The notes under the pieces are model-generated. The model saw only the letters and a list, made by a program, of their open reading frames with translations. It was not told the DNA's origin and made no database searches. The translations under genes and the position numbers were made by a program. This document shows, one piece after another, positions 7,231 through 13,467 of a stretch of 14,503 bases of DNA (position 1 is the first letter of the stretch; each line of letters opens with the position of its first letter). This stretch comes from CAYVOX01 sp964453035 (lineage in GTDB: Bacteria; Chloroflexota; Anaerolineae; Anaerolineales; Anaerolineaceae): positions 1 to 14,503 of the forward strand of contig CAYVOX010000080.1 in NCBI GenBank assembly GCA_964453035.1, read 5' to 3'.

Positions 7231-8133
7231 CTAGCCGTTTTTGGATCTATCCGGGCAGTCTTCACCCCCGGGACAGGGATTTTGAGCTTTCTTCTGGAGA
7301 GCTTCCAACTCGTCCGCTGGCTGGATTTCATCTTTTGCGTATTCACGAACACCCAATTCGGGGATTTCTACAGCGACGGCCTGGCGGAGTGGGAAAACCT
7401 CAACCACCTTTCCTTCACCTTTGGGGGTGATGACGCGCTTGTTGCGCTTGGGTAATTCAGCGCGGGCCGCTACGTAGTGTTCGTATTCATAGATGAGGCA
7501 GCAGCGCAACCGGCCGCAGATGCCGGTGATCTCGGTCGGGGTGAGCGAGATGCCCTGTTCTTTGGCCATCTTAATTGATATGGAACTGAATTCGGTGAGG
7601 AATTGAGCGCAGCAGCGCATCTCAAGGCCGCAGGCGCCCATGCCGCCGAGCAGCTTGGCAACATCGCGGGGGCCAATCTGGCGCAGTTCCACCTGGGATG
7701 GCGAGAATTGCCTTTGCATATCCTGGCGGAGTGATTTTAACTCGGCTTTTTCATCGGTCTCGCTGCTGAATAAAATCGAAAGGCGTGAGCCATCGAAGCT
7801 GTACTCGGCAGCAATGATTTTAATACCATTTAGACGAATTTCAGTGGCACGGTGCCGGCATGCGGCAATGACCTCTACCTCTTTTTGCTGCCAGGATTGG
7901 CGCAACAGCAAATCACGCGGCGTGGCGCGGCGGTCCACGGGTTTCCAGGAGCCTTCAGGGGGCTTTTGCGCCTCAGAGACAAACTGAACCACTTCGCCAA
8001 TTTGCCATCCTCGGCTGGTTTCTACAATGACAGGGTCGCCAATACGCACCCCCTGGATGCGGCTGGCATCAAAAAAGTAAATTTTGCCAATGCGGGAGAA
8101 GCGAATCCCGACAATGACGGGCTGGTCAGTCAT
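7231..8133 (-). CDS. ricT: RicT/YaaT-type PSP1 domain protein
   Basis: A 300-residue protein of the PSP1 family. In Bacillus subtilis, RicT (YaaT) joins RicA and RicF in a complex carrying [4Fe-4S] clusters that affects RNase Y-dependent mRNA processing, competence and sporulation. The conserved PSP1 region runs through about residues 70-215. The cluster cysteines are present as C168, C174, C175 (ACGLEMRCC) and C206, C211, C212 (ICGRLRCC). A C-terminal tail adds another pair, C287 and C293, in NPCPGGEDCPD. No membrane segment is present. The ATG at 8133 is preceded by TTGAGGA. It lies 69 bases after the small four-cysteine gene, with a hairpin in between, and is on the same strand as the complex I genes. 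No RicA or RicF gene is in the window, so its role here could differ from the Bacillus one. Confidence 0.9.
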   Translation of the reverse strand: MTDQPVIVGIRFSRIGKIYFFDASRIQGVRIGDPVIVETSRGWQIGEVVQFVSEAQKPPEGSWKPVDRRATPRDLLLRQSWQQKEVEVIAACRHRATEIRLNGIKIIAAEYSFDGSRLSILFSSETDEKAELKSLRQDMQRQFSPSQVELRQIGPRDVAKLLGGMGACGLEMRCCAQFLTEFSSISIKMAKEQGISLTPTEITGICGRLRCCLIYEYEHYVAARAELPKRNKRVITPKGEGKVVEVFPLRQAVAVEIPELGVREYAKDEIQPADELEALQKKAQNPCPGGEDCPDRSKNG

Positions 8134-8161
8134 GATAATTCCTCAATTTATTACCGAAAAC

Positions 8162-8194
8162 CCGGGTCAGACCTTCACAGGAACGGTCGCCCGG
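8162..8194 (-). terminator. Hairpin followed by TTTT upstream of ricT (terminator or attenuator candidate)
   Basis: An imperfect but compact stem-loop: CCGGG/CCCGG (5 bp), a small internal loop, GACC/GGTC (4 bp), TTC/GAA (3 bp) and an ACAG tetraloop as read on the plus strand. Read in the minus direction, the stem is followed by G and then TTTT (8160-8157). It sits between the small cysteine protein and ricT, ending about 24 bases before the ricT Shine-Dalgarno region. The U-run is short and no room is left for a separate ricT promoter after it. Partial termination, or an RNA-processing or stabilising hairpin, is therefore more likely than a full stop. Confidence 0.5.
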
Positions 8195-8202
8195 ACAGAA
8201 GG

Positions 8203-8535
8203 TTATTTGGTTGATGCGCGTTTGCGAAGGTAAGTGTTTACTTCTCGCAGGGATTGAGTGAATAACTCCAGTAATTCTGCGTCACTACCTTTGAAGCGCC
8301 GGATGTTTTGTCTGGCGCACTGCGTGCATCCGCGCATGGCACGAAACGAATCGGCGTTGCAGGCCAGGCAACCGGACATGCGCACCATCATTAATACGAA
8401 GGCAATTTGCTCGGAAGAGCTGGCCTGCCCGGTGGTGAACCGGTTGACGAATTTTTGCCATTCATCGGAGCGAAGCGATTCCAGGGTTGGAATCACCCGA
8501 ACCGGAAAGAGCAATTCAGTGTCCGAATTATACAT
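8203..8535 (-). CDS. Small conserved-looking four-cysteine protein of unknown function
   Basis: A 110-residue protein that I cannot assign to a named family. Its centre holds two CxxC pairs, CLAC and CTQC, separated by 10 residues (C56, C59, C70, C73 counting from the ATG). The context is MSGCLACNADSFRAMRGCTQC, in which the second pair follows directly on a helix with MRG. Four cysteines in this spacing could hold a zinc or an Fe-S cluster. The flanks are predicted helical (SEQIAFVLMMVRM before, DAELLELFTQSLREVNTYLRK after). It follows nuoI by about 25 bases and precedes ricT, so it probably travels on the complex I transcript. A GTG at 8538 directly precedes the ATG at 8535. The ATG is preferred, though the upstream GGAATGAG is a weak Shine-Dalgarno for either. 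Confidence 0.8.
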   Translation of the reverse strand: MYNSDTELLFPVRVIPTLESLRSDEWQKFVNRFTTGQASSSEQIAFVLMMVRMSGCLACNADSFRAMRGCTQCARQNIRRFKGSDAELLELFTQSLREVNTYLRKRASTK

Positions 8536-8560
8536 CACTCATTCCATCTTTGATCAAGGT

Positions 8561-9169
8561 CTATTCAGCTTTTTTTGCGGCTGCTTTGGCGGCAGCTTTT
8601 TCAGCTTTGATGGCTTCCTCTCGGGCGTAGTTGATCGGGCGAATGCGAGCATAGTAGGAGGCAGGCTTGGCGAGCTTTTCGAGGTCGAAGATGTGGTGGG
8701 CGAAGCGATCCACGGATGCGATTTCGTAATCATGATCCATTTTAATCGCGTCAAAGGGGCAGTATTCTGCGCACATACCGCAATTCATGCAGATATCAAC
8801 GTCGATAAAAAACTCTTTGGGTTTTGGAATGGGTTTTCCCGTTACAGGATCGGTTGAACGGGTGATGTAGATGCACTGTGGGGGGCAGGCTTTTGAACAG
8901 ATACCGCAGGACGTGCAGCGCATGTTTTTCTCGCCGTTGGGACCTTCTTCGTACACCAGGAAGGGGATGTAACGGAACTCTTCCGGTACGGGAAGTTTTT
9001 CCTCGGGATACTGGATGGTGAATACGCCGCGTGTTTTGCTGCTGGAGCGGAAGTTGATGCCCTTTTCGGTGCGGTAGCGTTTGCCGCGCCAGCGCAAGTC
9101 TTCGAGGTAGGTTTCAAGCAGGTGGGTGAGGGTAACCTTTAAACCGAGTAAGATGCCTAGTCCGTTCAT
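8561..9169 (-). CDS. nuoI: NADH-quinone oxidoreductase subunit I (2x[4Fe-4S] ferredoxin-like)
   Basis: A 202-residue subunit that carries the two clusters (N6a, N6b) passing electrons through the peripheral arm of complex I toward NuoB. Both ferredoxin motifs are intact: C85, C88, C91, C95 (CTSCGICSKACP) and C127, C130, C133, C137 (CMNCGMCAEYCP). The N-terminus (NGLGILLGLKVTLTHLLETYL) is the amphipathic helix usual in NuoI, which lies along the membrane. The first 140 residues match the family. The C-terminus ends in a lysine/alanine-rich tail (EAIKAEKAAAKAAAKKAE, 185-202), not part of the core fold. AAGGAG precedes the ATG at 9169. It lies 19 bases after nuoCD. The membrane subunit NuoH, which often lies between nuoD and nuoI, is absent. 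Confidence 0.95.
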   Translation of the reverse strand: MNGLGILLGLKVTLTHLLETYLEDLRWRGKRYRTEKGINFRSSSKTRGVFTIQYPEEKLPVPEEFRYIPFLVYEEGPNGEKNMRCTSCGICSKACPPQCIYITRSTDPVTGKPIPKPKEFFIDVDICMNCGMCAEYCPFDAIKMDHDYEIASVDRFAHHIFDLEKLAKPASYYARIRPINYAREEAIKAEKAAAKAAAKKAE

Positions 9170-9188
9170 GTTTTCTCCTTTTTACCTG

Positions 9189-10931
9189 CTAGCGGTCAAC
9201 TTCACCGAGGACGATATCCATAGAGCCGAGGGCAACAACGGCATCCGCCACTTTTCCACCCCGGCACATTTTTGCCAGGCTGGTGATGTTCACAAAAGAT
9301 GGGGCGCGAACGTGATAGCGCCAGGGATTGGCTTTACCGTTTGAGATCACGTAGTACCCAAGCTCGCCTTTAGGAGCTTCAACGCGCCCGTAGGATTCGC
9401 CGGCGGGAACGCGCACCTGATAGGTATTGTTGCCGGTCATAATGGGTCCCTGGGGGATATCTTCGACTACCTGCTGGAGGATGCGAACGCTCTGACGCAT
9501 CTCTTCCATGCGGACGAGGTAGCGGTCGTAAACATCGCCCTTGGTGCCGGTGATGACATCAAAATCGAGACGATCGTAAATGCTGTAAGGTTCGACGCGG
9601 CGGATATCGTAGGGCACACCGGAGGCGCGCAGCACGGGACCGGAGGTTGAGTAGGCAATCGCATCTTCAGCGGTGAGGACGGCCACGTTTTCACAGCGGG
9701 TGCGGACAATTTCGTTATCCGTCAGGTAGAAATCCAACTCTTCGATCTTGCGGGGGAGACGGTCGAAAGAGAGTTCACGCACTTTTTGGAGAACATCCTC
9801 GGTGATATCGTGAGCCACACCTCCAAAGCGGAAGTAATTGCACATCATGCGCGAGCCGGAGACGGCTTCAAAGATATCCAGAATTAATTCACGTTCCTCA
9901 AGCGCATAAAGGGAGGGTGTGAAATAGGCGCCGAGATCATTGAGCAGGAAGCCGGTGGACATGATGTGGCTGCTGATACGGGTGAGCTCCGCCATCATCA
10001 CACGCAGGTACTCGGCGCGCTCAGGGGGCTTGACGTTCATCAGCTTTTCGACGGCTAGCGCATAGCCAAAGTTGTTGCTCATGGAAGAAATGTAATCCAG
10101 GCGGTCGGTGAAAGGCATGTTCTGGAGGAATGTGTTGCGCTCGCCGATTTTCTCGTGATTACGGTGGAGATAACCCACCACCGGTTTGATTTCCACGACC
10201 GTTTCGCCTTCCAGGACTGCCACCATACGAAAGACACCGTGGGTGGAGGGGTGCTGGGGGCCGAGGTTGACGATGATGCGGTCGGTTTTAATGCCTGAAC
10301 CGGCTTGCCGAACTTTCTCAAGGGTCTGGTAGAGGGAGGCTTCGTGGTCGGCTACCCAGTGTTCGGGGTCAAAGTCATTGGGGTAGGTGACGTTATCATT
10401 AAAGGGCAGGCGGTCTTCGATGCGTGAGGCGCGCCCTTCGGGCCAGCGGGATTTGTAGGGCTTGACGTCCTCTTCGTAGTAAGGCTCTTTCCAATCTTTG
10501 CGCAGGGGATGACCGTCAAAACCTTCCCACATGAGGATGCGGCGTAAGTCTGGGTGGTTTTCAAAGCGGATGCCCATCAAATCCCAGGCCTCGCGCTCCT
10601 GAAATTCAGCGCCCGGATAGAGTGAGACGAGAGAGGGGACCACTGCCTGGTCGCGGTGAACCTGGACTCTGAAAACAAAGGCGGGGCCACCGGTGGTTTT
10701 GTAGGCGTGGTAAACCACCTCGAATTTGTTATCGGGCAGGTAATCTACCGCGGTGAGGGAGGAGAGATAGTCATAGCCCAAATCGTCTCGCAAGAATCTT
10801 GCTACTTCGAGGAGGTGTTCCGGCAGGATCAGGCAGCCCTGGTAACCGGGGCGCGTTTCGGCCTGGACGGCCTGGGGGAAGCGTTCAATCAGGTTCTGGA
10901 CGGTATCAGTGGTCAGGGTTTGGTCGCTCAT
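9189..10931 (-). CDS. nuoCD: Fused NADH-quinone oxidoreductase subunits C and D
   Basis: A 580-residue fusion of the 30-kDa (NuoC) and 49-kDa (NuoD) subunits, which form part of the quinone-reducing module of complex I. Residues about 1-160 are NuoC-like, with LGYDYLSSLTAVDYL (51-65) and the signature REAWDLMGIRFENHPDLRR (113-131). A linker spans 160-215. NuoD begins near IIVNLGPQHPSTHGVFR (219-235). The quinone-site histidine and tyrosine are both kept: H231 in HPSTHG and Y280 in TDRLDY, 49 residues apart, the spacing known for Thermus Nqo4 (H38/Y87). The Ni-binding CxxC pairs of hydrogenase large subunits are absent and the C-terminus LGSMDIVLGEVDR is Nuo-type, so it is a complex I subunit and not a hydrogenase. 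AAGGAG precedes the ATG. The gap to nuoB is 11 bases. Confidence 0.96.
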   Translation of the reverse strand: MSDQTLTTDTVQNLIERFPQAVQAETRPGYQGCLILPEHLLEVARFLRDDLGYDYLSSLTAVDYLPDNKFEVVYHAYKTTGGPAFVFRVQVHRDQAVVPSLVSLYPGAEFQEREAWDLMGIRFENHPDLRRILMWEGFDGHPLRKDWKEPYYEEDVKPYKSRWPEGRASRIEDRLPFNDNVTYPNDFDPEHWVADHEASLYQTLEKVRQAGSGIKTDRIIVNLGPQHPSTHGVFRMVAVLEGETVVEIKPVVGYLHRNHEKIGERNTFLQNMPFTDRLDYISSMSNNFGYALAVEKLMNVKPPERAEYLRVMMAELTRISSHIMSTGFLLNDLGAYFTPSLYALEERELILDIFEAVSGSRMMCNYFRFGGVAHDITEDVLQKVRELSFDRLPRKIEELDFYLTDNEIVRTRCENVAVLTAEDAIAYSTSGPVLRASGVPYDIRRVEPYSIYDRLDFDVITGTKGDVYDRYLVRMEEMRQSVRILQQVVEDIPQGPIMTGNNTYQVRVPAGESYGRVEAPKGELGYYVISNGKANPWRYHVRAPSFVNITSLAKMCRGGKVADAVVALGSMDIVLGEVDR

Positions 10932-10942
10932 CGGAACGCTCC

Positions 10943-11605
10943 TTATTCGGCTTTCTGCTCTTCTGAAGATTCGGCGGCGGCGAGCGGCGCTGGCGTGGTG
11001 GTTTTGGCTTTAATCTCCGCGTACTTGCGAGGGTCCATCAAATCAGGGCCGAGAACGGGGATGGGAATTTCGGCTCCGGTTTCTTTCTGGTACCAGCGCA
11101 TTTTCTTAATCTGCTCGCGGTCAATCACCTTCTGGAGGGTGATAAGCCCATTGATGAGGGCCTGGGGGGTGGGCGGGCAACCAGGGATATAGACATCTAC
11201 GGGGATGAATTTATCCACTCCAGAGACAACGTTGTAGCCCTCTTTGAACGGACCCCCACCGGAGGCGCAGGCGCCCATAGCAACCACATATTTGGGTTCG
11301 GCCATCTGGTTGTAGAGGCGGACAATCTGGGGAATCATCTTTTTGGTGACTGTGCCGGAGACAATCATCAGGTCTGCCTGGCGAGGGCTGGGGCGCATAA
11401 CTTCCATGCCGAAGCGAGAGAAGTCGTAGCGGCTGGCGGCAGTGCAAATCATTTCGATGGCACAGCATGCCAGGCCGGACATGAGCGGCCAAACCGAGTT
11501 GCGCCTGCTCCAGTTGTAGATGCGTTCGAGGGTGGTGAGGGTGACTTGCTGCCGTAATTCGGGAGGGATCATGACCCCCGGGGTGTTCACCGAGTCATTG
11601 CTCAT
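10943..11605 (-). CDS. nuoB: NADH-quinone oxidoreductase subunit B (N2 cluster)
   Basis: A 220-residue subunit holding the terminal [4Fe-4S] cluster N2, which reduces quinone at the NuoB-NuoD interface. The ligands are all visible: the tandem C47-C48 in GLACCAIEM, C113 in GACASGGG and C143 in PGCPPTP. The family core ends near residue 170. Beyond it is an extension (about 170-220) that ends in an acidic, low-complexity tail rich in Thr, Ala, Pro and Glu (TTTPAPLAAAESSEEQKAE). It is the first gene of the minus-strand run. Its ATG at 11605 has AAAGGCGG upstream and is reached from a consensus-like promoter in the divergent gap, with a leader of roughly 70 bases. Clusters in NuoB, NuoI and possibly the downstream proteins make this an Fe-S-dependent transcript. 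Confidence 0.97.
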   Translation of the reverse strand: MSNDSVNTPGVMIPPELRQQVTLTTLERIYNWSRRNSVWPLMSGLACCAIEMICTAASRYDFSRFGMEVMRPSPRQADLMIVSGTVTKKMIPQIVRLYNQMAEPKYVVAMGACASGGGPFKEGYNVVSGVDKFIPVDVYIPGCPPTPQALINGLITLQKVIDREQIKKMRWYQKETGAEIPIPVLGPDLMDPRKYAEIKAKTTTPAPLAAAESSEEQKAE

Positions 11606-11663
11606 GCTGAACCGCCTTTCTGGATTGGCTGAGGGATAATCTTCGATGATGGAAAAACTGCGA

Positions 11664-11677
11664 CAACTGTTTAGTTC
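11664..11677. promoter_or_regulatory. Candidate SufR-like operator at the nuoB transcription start
   Basis: The sequence CAACTGTTTAGTTC is CAAC-N6-GTTC, one base from the perfect inverted repeat CAAC-N6-GTTG known for cyanobacterial SufR. It lies just downstream of the predicted nuoB -10 (11684-11689), overlapping the expected start of transcription. That is a classic position for repression. The adjacent divergent gene encodes a SufR-like regulator. The match is short and could occur by chance. Confidence 0.4.
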
Positions 11678-11683
11678 TTTTTG

Positions 11684-11711
11684 ATTTTAACATGGGCAGA
11701 ACCTGTGTCAA
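11684..11711 (-). promoter_or_regulatory. nuoB: Sigma70-type promoter for the nuoB operon
   Basis: On the minus strand, a perfect -35 TTGACA (11711-11706) is followed after 16 bases by the -10 TAAAAT (11689-11684), one mismatch from consensus. Transcription should start near 11677, giving a leader of about 70 bases before the nuoB ATG at 11605. Confidence 0.7.
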
Positions 11712-11713
11712 GT

Positions 11714-11753
11714 TAATTATTAAGTAAATAAACATTTGATTAAATAGTAATTA
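11714..11753. repeat. AT-rich inverted repeat flanking the regulator promoter -35
   Basis: The arms TAATTATTA (11714-11722) and TAGTAATTA (11745-11753) are inverted copies of each other at 8 of 9 positions. Their centres are about 31 bases apart, roughly three turns of DNA. They bracket the -35 of the rightward promoter and lie next to the -35 of the leftward one, so they could be regulator sites. The region is very AT-rich and chance similarity is possible. Confidence 0.3.
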
Positions 11754-11763
11754 CAGCTATAAT
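11736..11763 (+). promoter_or_regulatory. Sigma70-type promoter for the winged-helix regulator
   Basis: The -35 TTGATT (11736-11741), a 16-base spacer and a perfect -10 TATAAT (11758-11763). Transcription should start near 11770, at or just before the GGAGG ribosome-binding site (11771-11775) of the regulator, so the leader would be only about 10 bases long. Confidence 0.7.
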
Positions 11764-11780
11764 CAAGCTTGGAGGGAAGC

Positions 11781-12422
11781 ATGGTCATTAAGCCTACCGA
11801 GGATAGAATTCTGGAATTATTGAAAAAAAACCAACAGGCTACCTGCCTGGAGCTGGCAAGCATCCTGGGGATGACCAAGGCGAATGTGCTGTATCATCTC
11901 CAGAAGATGGTTCAACAAAAACTGGTTGAAGCTGCTTCCAGAAAACATTCTGAGGGGAGGGGGAGACCGGTGAAGCTGTACCGTTTGCGGCGCGAGGCGC
12001 TGGAAAATGATTACCCCGCACTGTGCGATTTGATTCTGGAAAGCCTGCTGGCTGGGGGAACACCACAGCAGACGAGCGAGCAAAAAATGGCTGTCCTTGG
12101 TGAACAGATGGCTAAGAGAGTGGGGGCAACGGGTTCGATGATTCAACGGCTGAACCAACTGGTTCACTTCCTCAACCGACATGGTTACCAGGCCAACTGG
12201 GAGGCGCACCAACACGGACCGGTGATATTTTTCAGGAATTGCCCGTATACAGCGCTGCAACAAAAATACCCCTGTCTATGCGTTATGGATGGAGAAATGC
12301 TAAGAAGAACTCTCTTGCTGCGGATGAGACCTGACCGAACGGGCGATAACCCGGCGCGAAAACAACCATTTCTGTGCCGGTTTTCTGTTGAATCTGGTAC
12401 ACCAGAAAAATTGACTGGCTAA
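11781..12422 (+). CDS. Winged-helix transcriptional regulator with four-cysteine C-terminal region (SufR/COG2345-like)
   Basis: A 213-residue DNA-binding regulator. An N-terminal winged helix (about 3-70) contains TCLELASILGMTKANVLYHLQKM as helix-turn-helix, then the wing SEGRGRPVKLYRL. The middle is helical, probably for dimerisation. The C-terminal part contains FRNCPYTALQQKYPCLCVMD and PFLCRF, giving cysteines C154, C165, C167 and C199. This fold order and the NCP...C...C pattern match the SufR and COG2345 regulators, some of which bind an Fe-S cluster or metal. The cysteine spacing is not identical to that of cyanobacterial SufR. The ATG at 11781 is chosen over an in-frame TTG at 11769 because GGAGG (11771-11775) sits five bases before the ATG and would lie inside the longer version. 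It is divergent from nuoB and upstream of the ABC permeases, so it may control either or both. Confidence 0.88.
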   Translation: MVIKPTEDRILELLKKNQQATCLELASILGMTKANVLYHLQKMVQQKLVEAASRKHSEGRGRPVKLYRLRREALENDYPALCDLILESLLAGGTPQQTSEQKMAVLGEQMAKRVGATGSMIQRLNQLVHFLNRHGYQANWEAHQHGPVIFFRNCPYTALQQKYPCLCVMDGEMLRRTLLLRMRPDRTGDNPARKQPFLCRFSVESGTPEKLTG

Positions 12423-12428
12423 ATTTAC

Positions 12429-12456
12429 TTGATGTTCTATATAATCTAAATATACT
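12429..12456 (+). promoter_or_regulatory. Candidate promoter for the ABC transporter genes
   Basis: TTGATG (12429-12434), a 16-base spacer and TATACT (12451-12456) form a plausible -35/-10 pair in the 88-base AT-rich gap after the regulator. A closer -10 consensus, TATAAT, lies at 12440-12445 but has no -35 at a usable distance. No terminator is visible after the regulator gene, so read-through is also possible. Confidence 0.4.
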
Positions 12457-12485
12457 TAAATTCTGGTGCGTTTTCCCCATAAGTT

Positions 12486-12500
12486 CGTATTCGATATACG
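12486..12500 (+). repeat. Short inverted repeat touching the permease ribosome-binding site
   Basis: CGTAT (12486-12490) and ATACG (12496-12500) form a 5-bp inverted repeat around TCGAT. The right arm runs into ACGAGG (12499-12504), the only Shine-Dalgarno-like sequence before the permease ATG at 12511. It could be an operator half-site pair or a small hairpin limiting translation, but it is short. Confidence 0.25.
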
Positions 12501-12510
12501 AGGTACAGTC

Positions 12511-13467
12511 ATGACAGAGATCTCGCGGCGTAATCCAGGGAATCCATCCTGGGGATTTCTCAAAAACGGGTTTCATTTAACGGGTATCCAGAAAAGAGAG
12601 ACAAAGAAGTTTCTGGTTGCTATGATGTTTTTGTTCCCTTCGCTTTTGATTTTTGCCACCTTCACGTTTATTCCACTCATACGAACCATATCCCTGAGCA
12701 CTTACCTTACGGACCCGATTGGGCGACCAACGGTGTTTGTCGGGTTGCTGCAATACGAGCGGTTGTTTACTACTTCGACGTTTATCAACAGTCTTTCACG
12801 GTCAACCTTATTTGTGTTGTACACTGTGCCCACAACCATCTTCCTGGGGTTGTTGCTGGCGCTGCTGGGAAATTTGCGATTGAAGCGAATTAGCATTTTC
12901 AGGGCGTTCTTCTCATCAACAATTGCTGTCTCAGGCGCCACGGCTTCACTTATGTTCCTCTATCTGTTCCACCCGACGATTGGAAACCTGAATTACATCC
13001 TGGAATTGTTGGGGGTACAGCCTGTAGAGTGGCTCATTAAGGAATCGTCGGCGCTGCCGTCGGTGGCGATGACCTCGGTGTGGTTACAGTTAGGCCTGAA
13101 CACGGTTATTATCCTGGCGGCAATGCAGGGTATTCCCGAGGAGCTTTACGAAAGCGCGATGATTGACGGCGCAAATTCCTGGAATAAATTCTTCCACATC
13201 ACGCTTCCATTTCTTTCCTCAACATTCTTCTTCTTGCTCATTGTTGATATGCTGGCGTCGTTTCAAACCTTTACGCCCATTCACATCATGACAAGCGGTG
13301 GGCCAATTGATTCAACGAATTTGCTGGTGTACTCGATTTACCGAGAGTTTTACTTCAACGGGAAATACGGGTTTGCCGCAGCGCAGTCCATCATGCTGTT
13401 CTTGATTATGCTGGTGCTCACGGTTTTCCAGTTTGCCTTCGTTGAGAGAAAGGTATTCTACGAATGA
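12511..13467 (+). CDS. Carbohydrate ABC transporter permease, UgpA/MalF type
   Basis: A 318-residue inner-membrane permease of the CUT1 ABC family. It has an N-terminal cytoplasmic stretch and then about six hydrophobic segments, the first being the Phe/Leu/Ile-rich stretch at residues about 38-55. The EAA loop that contacts the ATPase is clear: EELYESAMIDGANSWNKFF, followed by ITLPFL (about residues 210-235). The segment SGGPIDSTNLLVYSIYREF is typical of UgpA-like members, so glycerol-3-phosphate, its diesters or a sugar are possible cargoes; the substrate is not provable here. The ATG at 12511 (ACGAGG upstream) is preferred over an upstream GTG at 12466, which would add 15 residues with no ribosome-binding site and would start only about 10 bases past the predicted -10. 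Its stop overlaps the next permease start as ATGA. Confidence 0.94.
   Translation: MTEISRRNPGNPSWGFLKNGFHLTGIQKRETKKFLVAMMFLFPSLLIFATFTFIPLIRTISLSTYLTDPIGRPTVFVGLLQYERLFTTSTFINSLSRSTLFVLYTVPTTIFLGLLLALLGNLRLKRISIFRAFFSSTIAVSGATASLMFLYLFHPTIGNLNYILELLGVQPVEWLIKESSALPSVAMTSVWLQLGLNTVIILAAMQGIPEELYESAMIDGANSWNKFFHITLPFLSSTFFFLLIVDMLASFQTFTPIHIMTSGGPIDSTNLLVYSIYREFYFNGKYGFAAAQSIMLFLIMLVLTVFQFAFVERKVFYE

Noticed and set aside
9189..10931. Reading the NuoD half as a [NiFe] hydrogenase large subunit
   Set aside because: Both nickel-binding CxxC pairs are absent and the quinone-site His and Tyr are present at the complex I spacing.
11769..11780. TTG at 11769 as the start of the regulator
   Set aside because: The GGAGG ribosome-binding site would be inside the coding sequence; the ATG at 11781 is correctly spaced from it.
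12466..12510. GTG at 12466 as the start of the first permease
   Set aside because: It has no ribosome-binding site and would begin only about 10 bases past the predicted -10; the ATG at 12511 has ACGAGG upstream and gives a normal permease N-terminus.
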